Source: Pseudodesulfovibrio indicus
Lineage (GTDB): Bacteria > Desulfobacterota > Desulfovibrionia > Desulfovibrionales > Desulfovibrionaceae
DNA length: 64,000 nucleotides
Assembly (NCBI RefSeq): GCF_001563225.1
Contig: NZ_CP014206.1
Location: 124,001 to 188,000, forward strand
Direction of reading: 5' to 3'
The notes below the pieces were generated by a model that saw nothing but the letters and a program-made list of their open reading frames with translations, was not told the origin of the DNA and did no database searches. A program made the translations under genes and the position numbers. Of this stretch, positions 25,050 through 33,669 are shown in pieces; position 1 is the stretch's first letter, and each line of letters begins with the position of its first letter.

Positions 25050-26351
25050 ATGTACACCGTGGGAAGGCTGGCCAAGCGGCACGGATTGTCGCGCTCGACC
25101 CTGCTCTATTACGACAGGATCGGGCTGCTTCGCCCGTCGGGCCACGCCAAGGGCGAATACCGGCGCTATTCGGCGCAGGACGACCGGCGGCTGGCGCGGA
25201 TCTGCGAATACCGGCGCGCTGGCATCGGGCTGGCCGAGATCGGGCGCATGCTCGACGAGCCCGCCGGGAGCGGGGTGGCCGGGGCGCTGGAGAACCGGCT
25301 GGCCGAGCTGAACCGGGAGATGGAGGGGCTGCGGGAGCAGCAGCGGCTGGTGGCCGGACTGCTCGGCCGGTCCGACCTGTTGGCCGGGGCCGGTCCCATG
25401 GACAAGGGGACCTGGGTCTCCCTGCTCTCGGCGGCGGGGTTCAGCGAGGCGGACATGCGCAATTGGCACGTCCGCTTCGAGCGCAGCGCCCCGGAAAAGC
25501 ACGAGCTGTTCCTGCGCGCCCTGCGCATCCCGGAGGGGGAGATATCCGCCATCCGGGCCATGGCCGCCGCGCCCCACGAAATCCTCAACCTCAACCGGGA
25601 ATCAGGTAGATTCATGGAACTGTTCTTCAAGATTTACGAGGGGCTGGACCGGGAAGGTCCGGGCAGCTACGCAATGACCGAACGGGCGTACAGACTCTGC
25701 ACCGGGCTGCCGGACAGGCCGGAGATACTGGAGCTGGGCTGCGGCTCGGGCGGGGCGACCATCCCCCTGGCGCAGATATCCGGCGGCGTGGTCACGGCCA
25801 CCGAGGTGTACCGCCCGTTCCTGGACGTCCTGGTGGAGCGCGCCAAGGCGGCAGGCGTGGCCGACCGGGTCATCGCCGCGGTCATGGACATGGGCGACGT
25901 CCAGGCCGAGCCCGAGTCCTTCGACTGCATCTGGTGCGAGGGCGCGGCCTATATCCTGGGCGTGGACAAGGCCCTTGGGCAGTGGAAGCGCTATCTCAAG
26001 CCCGGCGGCTGCCTGTGCCTGACCGACGCGGTCTGGTTCATCGACCCGGAGACCGGGCCGGCCGAGCTGCGCGACTACTGGGCCATGGCCTATCCGGCCA
26101 TGCGCACCGCGGAAGCCAACAACGCGGCGGCCCGCGCCGAGGGGTACGAAGTGCTCGGCCACTTCAGCGTTGACCGGGCGTGCTGGGACGCCTTCTACGA
26201 CGACGTGGAGCGCAGGCTGAACGAGATCGAGCCCCTCTACGGCGGCGACCCGGACGGCCGGGCCATCATCGACATGACCCGCACCGAGATCGACCTCTAC
26301 CGCCGGTATCCGGAAGCGTACGGCTACGCATTCCACGCTTTCCGGAAATAG
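25050..26351 (+). CDS. MerR-type regulator fused to a SAM methyltransferase
   Basis: A 433-residue two-part protein. Residues 1-about 105 are a MerR winged-helix DNA-binding domain plus dimerisation coil (YTVGRLAKRHGLSRSTLLYY, YRRYSAQDDRRL). A linker domain of about 80 residues follows (GTWVSLLSAAGFSEADM). Residues about 185-433 are a class I methyltransferase with motif I ILELGCGSGGATIPL at 226-240 and an acidic motif II (ATEVYRPF). Such a fusion would couple gene control to methylation of a small molecule, perhaps the effector itself; this is inference. A terminator follows. Confidence 0.85.
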   Translation: MYTVGRLAKRHGLSRSTLLYYDRIGLLRPSGHAKGEYRRYSAQDDRRLARICEYRRAGIGLAEIGRMLDEPAGSGVAGALENRLAELNREMEGLREQQRLVAGLLGRSDLLAGAGPMDKGTWVSLLSAAGFSEADMRNWHVRFERSAPEKHELFLRALRIPEGEISAIRAMAAAPHEILNLNRESGRFMELFFKIYEGLDREGPGSYAMTERAYRLCTGLPDRPEILELGCGSGGATIPLAQISGGVVTATEVYRPFLDVLVERAKAAGVADRVIAAVMDMGDVQAEPESFDCIWCEGAAYILGVDKALGQWKRYLKPGGCLCLTDAVWFIDPETGPAELRDYWAMAYPAMRTAEANNAAARAEGYEVLGHFSVDRACWDAFYDDVERRLNEIEPLYGGDPDGRAIIDMTRTEIDLYRRYPEAYGYAFHAFRK

Positions 26352-26377
26352 CCTCCGGGCCAGCCTTTTGATCGACA

Positions 26378-26406
26378 CCCGCCCCGGCCTGCGGGGCGGG
26401 TTTTTT
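26378..26406 (+). terminator. Intrinsic terminator after the MerR-methyltransferase gene
   Basis: CCCGCCCCG pairs with CGGGGCGGG (26378-26386 with 26392-26400), 5-nt loop, six T. Confidence 0.93.
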
Positions 26407-26539
26407 CAGTCCGTCAGCCCCCCGTTTCCCCCCTTTTTTGTTCCCGGAATAAATCGAGACTGATTCCTATTTGCGCAATTCCCGCCAGGCCAGACGGTAC
26501 GCGGCTTTCCGGTTTTTTTGCTCCCGAATGGACATTTTG

Positions 26540-26590
26540 GCTGGCGTTTCGGCGGCTGTTTCTGTAGTCTAGAAATTCTCTAGCGCCAGC
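26540..26590 (+). promoter_or_regulatory. Structured leader upstream of nrdJ
   Basis: GCTGGCG (26540-26546) pairs with CGCCAGC (26584-26590), and just inside lies CTAGA-AATTC-TCTAG (26569-26583), so two stems abut. The segment lies 64 bases before nrdJ. No B12-box or other cobalamin-riboswitch signature was seen in the 248 bases between the terminator and the gene. Confidence 0.4.
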
Positions 26591-26654
26591 TTTTTCAGGC
26601 CGCGCATTTACCAATATTTTCTTTGTATCTTAATAACTTAGTAAAAGGTCAGTC

Positions 26655-28904
26655 ATGCCAGAACTCAAAATGCCCGCCAACCTCCCGGACCCGATCATCA
26701 ATGAAAACGCAAAGATAGTTTTGCAGCGCAGATACCAGCGCAAGGACACGGAGGGGGTGGTCTACGAGACTGTCAAGGAGATGTTCTGGAGGGTGGCTTC
26801 GGCCATCGCCCAGGAAGAGGGCAAGTACAAGGAGTCCTCGGTCAAACCCGCCGCCCTGGCGCGCGAGTTCTATGACCTGATGACCTCCTACCGGTTCCTG
26901 CCCAACTCCCCCACCCTGATGAACGCGGGTACGGACATCGGGCAGCTGGCGGCCTGCTTCGTCCTGCCCGTGGCCGACGACATCGAGGGCATCTTCGACG
27001 CGGTCAAGCACGCGGCCATGATCCACAAGTCCGGCGGCGGCACCGGCTTCTCCTTCTCCCGGCTGCGGGCCAAGGACTCGGTGGTCGGCTCCACCGGCGG
27101 CGTGGCCTCCGGCCCGCTCTCCTTCCTGCGCATCTTCAACTGCGCCACCGAGCAGATCAAGCAGGGCGGCACCCGGCGCGGGGCCAACATGGGCATCCTG
27201 CGCGTGGATCATCCGGACATCATGGAGTTCATCAAGGCCAAGGAGCGCGACGGCGAGTTGAACAACTTCAACTTGTCCATCGGGCTGACCGAGCAGTTCA
27301 TGCAGGCCGTGAACGACCGCGCGGAGTACGACCTGGTGGCCCCGAACACCGGCAAGACCGTGGGCACCCTCAACGCCCGCGAGGTGTTCAACATCCTGGT
27401 CCAGAAGGCGTGGGAGTCCGGCGACCCCGGCATCGTCTTCCTGGACCGCATCAACCGCGACAACCCGACCCCGTCGCTGGGCGAGATCGAGTCCACCAAC
27501 CCGTGCGGCGAGCAGCCCCTGCTGCCCTACGAGGCGTGCAACCTCGGCTCCATCAACCTCGGCAAGTGCTTTGCCAAGGGCAAGAACGGCAAGGACTCCG
27601 AGATCGACTGGGACGAGCTGAAACGGATCATCCATCTTTCCGTCCGCTTCCTGGACAACGTCATCGACGCCTCGGTCTACCCCCTGGACCAGATCACCGA
27701 GATGGTCGGCAAGAACCGCAAGATCGGCCTGGGCGTCATGGGCTGGGCGGACCTGCTCTACCAGCTCAAGGTCCCGTACAACTCCCAGACCGCCGTGGAC
27801 CTGGCCGAGCGGGTCATGAAATACGTGCAGGCCGAGGCGCGCAGCGCGTCCAAGCAGCTGGCCAAGGAGCGCGGCGAGTTCCCGACCTACGCGGAATCCA
27901 CCTTCGGCAAGGCCAACCTCGGCCCGTACCGCAACGCCACCACCACGACCATCGCGCCCACCGGCACCCTGTCCATCATCGCGGGCTGCTCGTCCGGCGT
28001 GGAACCGCTGTTCGCCCTGTCCTTCGTGCGCAACGTCATGGACAACGACAAGCTGGTGGAGACCAACCCGTTCTTCGAGGCCGCCCTGAAGGAGGCCGAC
28101 GCCTACTCCGGCAAGCTCATGGAGGAGATCGCCAAGGTCGGCTCCATCCGCAAGATGGACCACCTGCCCGAACACCTGCGCCACGTCTTCGTGACCTCCA
28201 TGGACATCGAGCCCATCTGGCACCTCAAGATGCAGGCCGCCTTCCAGAAGTTCACGGACAACGCGGTCTCCAAGACCGTGAACCTGCCCAACTCCGCCAC
28301 CAAGGAAGACATCTGGGACATCTACTGGAAGGCCTACGAGTACGGCTGCAAGGGCGTCACCGTGTACCGCGACGGGTCCAAGACTTCCCAGGTGCTGTGC
28401 ACCGGCGACGGCGACAAGAAGAAGGAAGCGGCCGCCAAGGGCAAGTCCATCGTCAAGGACCGCCCGGATGTCATCTACGGCTTCACCCAGAAGATCCCCA
28501 CCGGGCTGGGCATGCTCTTCCTGACCGTCAACGAGGTGGACAACAAGCCGTTCGAGGTCTTCGCCACCATCGGCAAGTCCGGCGGCTCCATCACCGCCAA
28601 GGCCGAGGCCATCGGGCGGCTGGTCTCCCTGGCCCTGCGCTCAGGCGTCGAGGTCCGCGAGATCGTCCAGCAGCTCAAGGGCATCGGCGGCGAGAATCCG
28701 AAGTTCATGAAGAAGCACCTGGTCAAGTCCATCCCGGACGCCATCGCCTACGTGTTCGAGTCCCGCTACCTGAGCGGCGAGCGCGTGGACGGCGAGGTGG
28801 CCGCCCTGAACCGCGAGCTCTGCCCGGACTGCGGCGAGCCCCTGGTCTTCGAGGAAGGCTGCCACATGTGCAAGTCCTGCGCCTACACCAAGTGCGGCGG
28901 CTAG
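26655..28904 (+). CDS. nrdJ: Class II (adenosylcobalamin-dependent) ribonucleoside reductase
   Basis: A 749-residue NrdJ that reduces ribonucleotides to deoxyribonucleotides using a cobalamin-generated radical, so it works with or without oxygen. Visible: RFLPNSPTLMNAG and the redox Cys in QLAACFVLP, GGGTGFSFSRLR, the catalytic STNPCGEQPLLPYEACNLGSINL split over the radical Cys loop, TTTTIAPTGTLSIIAG, and a C-terminal CPDCG...CHMCKSC zinc/redox tail. Length and motifs match the NrdJ subgroup without an ATP-cone at the start. Single gene with its own leader; a GC-rich hairpin follows. Confidence 0.95.
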   Translation: MPELKMPANLPDPIINENAKIVLQRRYQRKDTEGVVYETVKEMFWRVASAIAQEEGKYKESSVKPAALAREFYDLMTSYRFLPNSPTLMNAGTDIGQLAACFVLPVADDIEGIFDAVKHAAMIHKSGGGTGFSFSRLRAKDSVVGSTGGVASGPLSFLRIFNCATEQIKQGGTRRGANMGILRVDHPDIMEFIKAKERDGELNNFNLSIGLTEQFMQAVNDRAEYDLVAPNTGKTVGTLNAREVFNILVQKAWESGDPGIVFLDRINRDNPTPSLGEIESTNPCGEQPLLPYEACNLGSINLGKCFAKGKNGKDSEIDWDELKRIIHLSVRFLDNVIDASVYPLDQITEMVGKNRKIGLGVMGWADLLYQLKVPYNSQTAVDLAERVMKYVQAEARSASKQLAKERGEFPTYAESTFGKANLGPYRNATTTTIAPTGTLSIIAGCSSGVEPLFALSFVRNVMDNDKLVETNPFFEAALKEADAYSGKLMEEIAKVGSIRKMDHLPEHLRHVFVTSMDIEPIWHLKMQAAFQKFTDNAVSKTVNLPNSATKEDIWDIYWKAYEYGCKGVTVYRDGSKTSQVLCTGDGDKKKEAAAKGKSIVKDRPDVIYGFTQKIPTGLGMLFLTVNEVDNKPFEVFATIGKSGGSITAKAEAIGRLVSLALRSGVEVREIVQQLKGIGGENPKFMKKHLVKSIPDAIAYVFESRYLSGERVDGEVAALNRELCPDCGEPLVFEEGCHMCKSCAYTKCGG

Positions 28905-29271
28905 CCTGACGCCCACGGGCGGGGAAGGAAGGGAGACCGGCGTAACGGACGGTCCCCTTCCCCCCTCCGTCCTTTCCCGCCTTTTTCTCCGCCGTATCGT
29001 CGCCTGTCCCGCCGCGCCTTCGCACCCTGTCCGCGACGGTGCCCCCCTGTCGTCACCATGCCATATTGCCCCTTGACACCCGCGGACAAAGCTCGGATCG
29101 TGAGTCCTTCGGCATAGTTGCCGCCCCATGCGCGTCACGCGCGCGGGGCGAGGCCGCCCGCCGACGATCGAAACGCCCGCGCGCTCCCGCCGAGGGGCCT
29201 CCTCCCGCATAACGCCGGGCATCAACGACAGGAAGCATCGTTCCACACGACACCCGAAAGGAGTTGGCACC
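28905..29271 (+). other. Intergenic region between nrdJ and the amidohydrolase
   Basis: A hairpin at 28927-28961 (GGAAGGG + GACCG paired with CGGTC + CCCTTCC, one bulged A) lies just past nrdJ and may end its transcript, though the T run is poor. The rest, to the AAAGGAG before 29272, is GC-rich and shows no gene that I can support. Confidence 0.5.
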
Positions 29272-30354
29272 ATGAACACCCCGATCGCACTCGGCCTGCT
29301 GGCCGGACTGATACTCAGCGTCGCCGTCCTGGCATACCCCTGCGCGGCCTCGGCCTGCAGCCGGGCTACCTATCTCGGCCCGGACCAAATCGTCATCACC
29401 ACCCGCTCGAACGACTGGAAGGGCTCCCAGCACTCGAACATCTGGATCTACCCCAAGGGCATTGAGCGGAACGGCAGCGCCGGTCCCGATTCCCTGCAAT
29501 GGACTTCGAAATACGGCAGCGTGACGGTGGCCGGATGGGACGTGACCACCATTGACGGCATGAACGAGGCGGGCCTGGTGGCCAACGTTCTCTATCTGGC
29601 CGAATCCGACTACGGGAAGCCCGTTCCCGGCGGGAAGACGCTGTCCCTGTCGGCCTGGGGCCAGTACGTGCTGGACAGCTTCGCCACCGTGGACGAGGCG
29701 GTGGAGGCCCTGCGGCAGTCGCCTTTCTCCATCGTCGCTCCCAGCACGCCCGACGGCCAACCCGGCACGGCGCATCTTGCCATCAGCGACCCGAGCGGCG
29801 ATTCCGCGATCTTCGAGTACCTCGACGGACGCCTGGTCATCCACCACGACCGCCGCTATCAGGTCATGACGAATTCCCCGGCCTTCGATCAGCAACTCGC
29901 CCTGACGGCCTACTGGGACGCCATCGGCGGCACCACCATGCTCCCAGGCACCAACCGGGCCAGCGACCGCTTCGTCCGCGCCTCCTTCTACATCAAGGCG
30001 ATTCCCCAGACGAGCGACATCAACGAGGCCCTGGCCAGTGCCTTCGGCGTGATCCGCAACGTTTCCGTCCCCCTCGGCATCACCACGCCGGGACAGCCCA
30101 ACATCAGCTCCACCCAATGGCGCGCGGTCTCGGACCAGAAAAACAGGGTTTACTACGTCGAATCTCCGCGCAGCCCTTACCTGATCTGGATCCCCCTGGC
30201 CGAGATCGACTTTTCGGCCTCGGCCCCGGTGCGCAGGATCGGCCTCACCGAGGGGTCCGTGCTGATGGTCGACGGCAAGCCCTACGCCGGGAACGCCGCC
30301 AAGCTGGGCGAAGCGACCCGGCCGTTCGCCTTCCTGAAGGCCGTGGCCAAGTAA
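29272..30354 (+). CDS. Choloylglycine hydrolase/penicillin V acylase-like Ntn amidohydrolase
   Basis: A 360-residue exported hydrolase of linear amides (cholylglycine hydrolase family, Ntn fold). The signal peptide ends at AASA and the next residue, Cys29, followed by SRATYLG, is the expected catalytic N-terminal nucleophile of the mature protein. Other family landmarks are RSNDWKG (the Arg-x-x-D/W region), a DGMNEAGL segment and late NSPAFDQQL with the conserved Asn-Ser. The likely substrates are amide-linked acyl compounds, possibly acyl-homoserine-lactone or penicillin-type molecules; none is shown. Start at 29272 follows GAAAGGAG. Confidence 0.87.
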   Translation: MNTPIALGLLAGLILSVAVLAYPCAASACSRATYLGPDQIVITTRSNDWKGSQHSNIWIYPKGIERNGSAGPDSLQWTSKYGSVTVAGWDVTTIDGMNEAGLVANVLYLAESDYGKPVPGGKTLSLSAWGQYVLDSFATVDEAVEALRQSPFSIVAPSTPDGQPGTAHLAISDPSGDSAIFEYLDGRLVIHHDRRYQVMTNSPAFDQQLALTAYWDAIGGTTMLPGTNRASDRFVRASFYIKAIPQTSDINEALASAFGVIRNVSVPLGITTPGQPNISSTQWRAVSDQKNRVYYVESPRSPYLIWIPLAEIDFSASAPVRRIGLTEGSVLMVDGKPYAGNAAKLGEATRPFAFLKAVAK

Positions 30355-30395
30355 GCCCCCGAGCCGAATCCGTCCCACACTCCACAGCACCAGGA

Positions 30396-30430
30396 AAAAG
30401 GGAAGATCCGCCCGGCGGACCTTCCCTTTT
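30396..30430. terminator. Bidirectional terminator between convergent genes
   Basis: A-rich and T-rich flanks surround a stem AAAAGGGAAG...CTTCCCTTTT with inner TCCGCC/GGCGGA, usable from both sides by the amidohydrolase gene and, less directly, by the M48 gene. Confidence 0.85.
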
Positions 30431-30511
30431 CTGTTCCCCGTTCCCGGCGGTTATTCCATTGCCGGCCCGAGAACCCCTGCGGTCGGCCCGATCTCCCGGG
30501 CCGCCCCCGCG

Positions 30512-31843
30512 CTATTTCACGTATCCCCATTGCTTCAGCCGCGAATAGGCGTGCTTGGCCTGATCGCCCTGGTTCACCTGCTGGAGGAACTTGTAATACT
30601 CCTCGGCGGCCTGGCGGCGGTTGCCCATTTTCTCCTGGGAGAACCCCATGTAGAAACCGGTGTAGGGATTGCCGGGCAGGGCCTTGTCATAGGATTCGAA
30701 GCTGGCATAGGCCTTTTCGTACTGCTTGGCCTGGACCAGGAGCACGCCCGCCACCTGGCTGGCCTGGGCCTCATCCGGGTAGACCTCCTTGGCCTGCATG
30801 GCATAGGGCAGGGCCTCGTTGTACTTCTCCTGGGCGATCAACAGCTTGGACATGAGCAGCAGCCCGGTGTAGTCCTCCGGGGCCTGGTGCAGGGCGTCCT
30901 TCATCTTGCCTTCGGCGTCCGCATACTTCTTTTCGCCGCCGAGCTTCTCCGCGTCCTGCATCTCGTGGATGGCCGGGCCGAGCTTGCGCAGGTCCGCGGT
31001 GTTGTCCATGTACCGCTCGCGGTACACCTTGTACTCCTTGGCGCTCAGGTATTTCCGGTTGGCGGTCTCGCGCGCGGTGGCCAGCCGCTCGGCGCTCATG
31101 GGGTGGGTGGAGAACATGACCTCCAGGGCGCTCGGCTCCCGGGTGTGCTGGTCGTTGAGCATCTCCATCAGCCCGACCATGCCCTCGGGGTTGTAGCCGT
31201 CGCGGGTCATGTACTCCATGCCCAGCTCGTCGGCCTGGCGCTCGTCGTCGCGGGAGTAGGAGGCCAGGAGCAGCCCCGCGCCCAGCCCGCCGACGCCGCC
31301 CGCCAGCGCGCCCCAGCCGCCGCCGTACTTGGCGCCTATCGCCGCCCCGCCCAGGGAGGCCAGCCCGCCCACGACCATCTGCGAGCTCATGCGCGAGGCC
31401 GTGTGCCGGGCGTTGACGTGGCCGATCTCGTGGCCCAGCAGGGCGGCCATCTCGGCCTCGTTGTCCACCTCCAGCAGGATGCCGCGCGTGCAGGCCACGG
31501 TCCCGCCGGGGAAGGCGTAGGCATTGACGTAGTTGGCGTTGACCACGTGGTAGTTGTACGGCATCTGGGGCCGGTGCGACTTGTCGGACAGGGAAAGCCC
31601 CACCCCGGACACGTAGTCGTTCAGGAAGGTGTCCTGCGTGGTCCCGTAGTCGTTGGACAACTGCTGGGGCGAGGCCTGGCGATCCATCTTGATCTCCTCT
31701 TCCTCGCTGACCAGCATGAACTGGCTCTGGCCGGTGACCGGATTCTTGGCGCATCCCGCCAGCCCCAGTGCGGCGGCGCTCATGGCCCCGGCTTTGAGAA
31801 ATTCCCGGCGCGACATCCCGCCGCGCAAATATGTCGGTTTCAT
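30512..31843 (-). CDS. Tat-exported M48 metalloprotease lipoprotein with TPR tail
   Basis: A 443-residue protein. The N-terminus has a twin-arginine motif SRREFLK (11-17) followed directly by lipobox LAGC (Cys31), so it should be exported folded and lipid-anchored. The M48 protease domain (about 75-265) has NAYAFPGG and zinc motif HEIGH (138-142), with the third ligand in QADELGMEYM. A TPR-rich C-terminus (about 300-440) probably binds partners. It resembles BepA/YfgC-type outer-membrane quality-control proteases. Start at 31843 follows GGAGCGG. Confidence 0.9.
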   Translation of the reverse strand: MKPTYLRGGMSRREFLKAGAMSAAALGLAGCAKNPVTGQSQFMLVSEEEEIKMDRQASPQQLSNDYGTTQDTFLNDYVSGVGLSLSDKSHRPQMPYNYHVVNANYVNAYAFPGGTVACTRGILLEVDNEAEMAALLGHEIGHVNARHTASRMSSQMVVGGLASLGGAAIGAKYGGGWGALAGGVGGLGAGLLLASYSRDDERQADELGMEYMTRDGYNPEGMVGLMEMLNDQHTREPSALEVMFSTHPMSAERLATARETANRKYLSAKEYKVYRERYMDNTADLRKLGPAIHEMQDAEKLGGEKKYADAEGKMKDALHQAPEDYTGLLLMSKLLIAQEKYNEALPYAMQAKEVYPDEAQASQVAGVLLVQAKQYEKAYASFESYDKALPGNPYTGFYMGFSQEKMGNRRQAAEEYYKFLQQVNQGDQAKHAYSRLKQWGYVK

Positions 31844-32004
31844 CGTCCGCTCCAATGCTTGGCCCTCTTGTACCGCAAACACCGCCCCCGGTTCAACCCC
31901 ATCCGCGCCGGGAAAGGGGGTGACGAAGGGTTGTTGACACCGTTGCCGCCTTGGGACATCATTCCCTTAACGCGGCAACTTAACTACATTTTTGCAGGGA
32001 AAAC

Positions 32005-32721
32005 ATGCACAAATTTCTGATTCTGAAAGTTGGCGGGACCTTCCCGGACTACGCTGCCCGGCGCGGCGATTTCGAGCACTGGGCAGCCGACGGCATGGGG
32101 ATCGGTCGGGACGAATGGGTGAGCGTCAACGTCCAGGCGGGCGACCCGCTGCCGGACCCGGCCCGGTTCGCGGGCTGCGCCGTCACCGGCTCTCACGACA
32201 TGGTCACGGACGGATTCCCATGGATCGAGGCCGCTTCGGCCTGGGTGCGCCGCGCCGTGGAGGCGGGGCTGCCCCTGTTCGGCATCTGCTTCGGCCACCA
32301 GCTCATGGCCCACGCCCTGGGCGGAGAGGCAGGCTACCATCCCGCCGGGCTGGAGATCGGCACAGCGGACATCACCCGCGCCGAGGCCTCGGCAACCGAC
32401 CCGCTCTTCCGCGATCTGCCCGCAGTCTTCCCCGGCCACGTGACCCACTCCCAGACCGCGCTGCGGCTGCCGCCCGGCGCCGTGCTTCTGGCCACGGGCA
32501 GCCACGACCCGCACCAGGCCTTTCGTGTGGGGGAAAACGCGTGGGGCGTGCAGTTCCACCCCGAGTTCGACAGTCCGGCCATCAGGGAATACATCGCCCG
32601 CCGCAGGGATGATCTCACGGCCAAGGGGCGCGACGCGGAGGCCATCCTGGAAACGGTGCGCGACACCCCGGACTCCGCCTCGCTGCTGCGGCGGTTCGCG
32701 GCCTACTGCACGGCCCGCTGA
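32005..32721 (+). CDS. Class I glutamine amidotransferase (GMP synthase-like)
   Basis: A 238-residue stand-alone glutaminase-type domain with nucleophile Cys in GICFGHQ (residues about 93-99) and the catalytic His-x-Glu in VQFHPEF. Such proteins are often called GMP-synthase-like or related to gamma-glutamyl hydrolases of polyamine metabolism (PuuD-like); the acceptor domain or substrate is not visible. It converges on a binding-protein gene. No strong ribosome-binding site except GCAGGGA before 32005. Confidence 0.85.
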   Translation: MHKFLILKVGGTFPDYAARRGDFEHWAADGMGIGRDEWVSVNVQAGDPLPDPARFAGCAVTGSHDMVTDGFPWIEAASAWVRRAVEAGLPLFGICFGHQLMAHALGGEAGYHPAGLEIGTADITRAEASATDPLFRDLPAVFPGHVTHSQTALRLPPGAVLLATGSHDPHQAFRVGENAWGVQFHPEFDSPAIREYIARRRDDLTAKGRDAEAILETVRDTPDSASLLRRFAAYCTAR

Positions 32722-32799
32722 CCGAACTCCGCACCGGGGAACGCCACTTCGCCGGGAAGCGCAACGCGCAACAGGGCCGCAGTCGGCCCGACCGTGCGC

Positions 32800-33552
32800 T
32801 CAGCCTTCCTGGTCGTCCCAGTACCCTTCGTCGCGCAGTTCCTGCAGGGCCTTCTCCAGCAGCGGAACGATGTCGGCGTTCTTCTCGTTGAGGTAGTGGT
32901 AGAACGGGGCTCGGAATGCGAGCGGGTCGAGCCGCTCGATGTTGGCGTATTGTCCGGGGTTGTTCCGGAGAAGGGCGTCCGCTCCCAGGGGGTTGGCCAG
33001 GGCGATGTCGATGCGCCCTCCCTGGAGCATGGCGAACAGGGATTCGTACGATTTGGGAAGCTCCATCTCGCGCCCGTGCATGATTTCCCGGGCCCAGATG
33101 CCTCCACTCAGGGCACCCACCTTCATGACGTCGAGCAGGGACTCCCGGTATTCACCGATATTCTGCCCCTTGATCACATAGGCCGCTCCTTCGAAATCCA
33201 GAATGGTGACGCACACCTGGAGCAACGAGGGATACTCCTGATCCAGGCCCGGAACGCGCGCGGTAACCCCGTCAAGGAGGCCGTCCACGGTCAGGTTGAG
33301 GGAGCGCTTCGGGGGCATGGGTACAAACTCCACGGGCAGCCCGGCGCGCGCATAGACCACCTCCAGCCGTTTCTTGGCTTCCACGGCAATCAGCGAGTCG
33401 GAGAAGTAGCCGATGCGATACGGGGCCCGCGCCTGGGGAAAGCTTCCCAGCAGGAAAAGGAGCACCAGTCCCAAGACAGCGAACAGGAGCATGGGGCCCA
33501 TGCGCCGCATCCGCCCGTCAGGGTTGGCGGCGATGGCTGCAAGATCCGTCAT
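32800..33552 (-). CDS. Family-3 solute-binding-type protein, tandem paralogue 1
   Basis: A 250-residue protein with a membrane-anchoring or signal segment (LLFAVLGLVLLFLLGSF, about 21-37) and then a family-3 periplasmic binding fold: PYRIGYFSDSL, the lobe hinge RIDIALANPLGA, and a C-terminal EKALQELRDEG helix. It lies head to tail with a close paralogue (33670-34428), 117 bases apart. Family-3 proteins usually bind amino acids or act as ligand sensors; no permease is next to it, so a sensory or scavenging role is possible. Confidence 0.78.
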   Translation of the reverse strand: MTDLAAIAANPDGRMRRMGPMLLFAVLGLVLLFLLGSFPQARAPYRIGYFSDSLIAVEAKKRLEVVYARAGLPVEFVPMPPKRSLNLTVDGLLDGVTARVPGLDQEYPSLLQVCVTILDFEGAAYVIKGQNIGEYRESLLDVMKVGALSGGIWAREIMHGREMELPKSYESLFAMLQGGRIDIALANPLGADALLRNNPGQYANIERLDPLAFRAPFYHYLNEKNADIVPLLEKALQELRDEGYWDDQEG

Positions 33553-33669
33553 ACTCCCCTATAGCCCGAATCCGGGGAAGTAGCAAAGACCGGATTCAAT
33601 GAATGCCAACGGCACTCGCCAAAGGGCGGACTCGCGACCGGTCGCCCGGACCGCCGGCCGGACCCGGAT

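Noticed and set aside
26407..26654. Cobalamin riboswitch upstream of the B12-dependent reductase
   Set aside because: No B12 box or typical long fold could be found in the 248-base leader.
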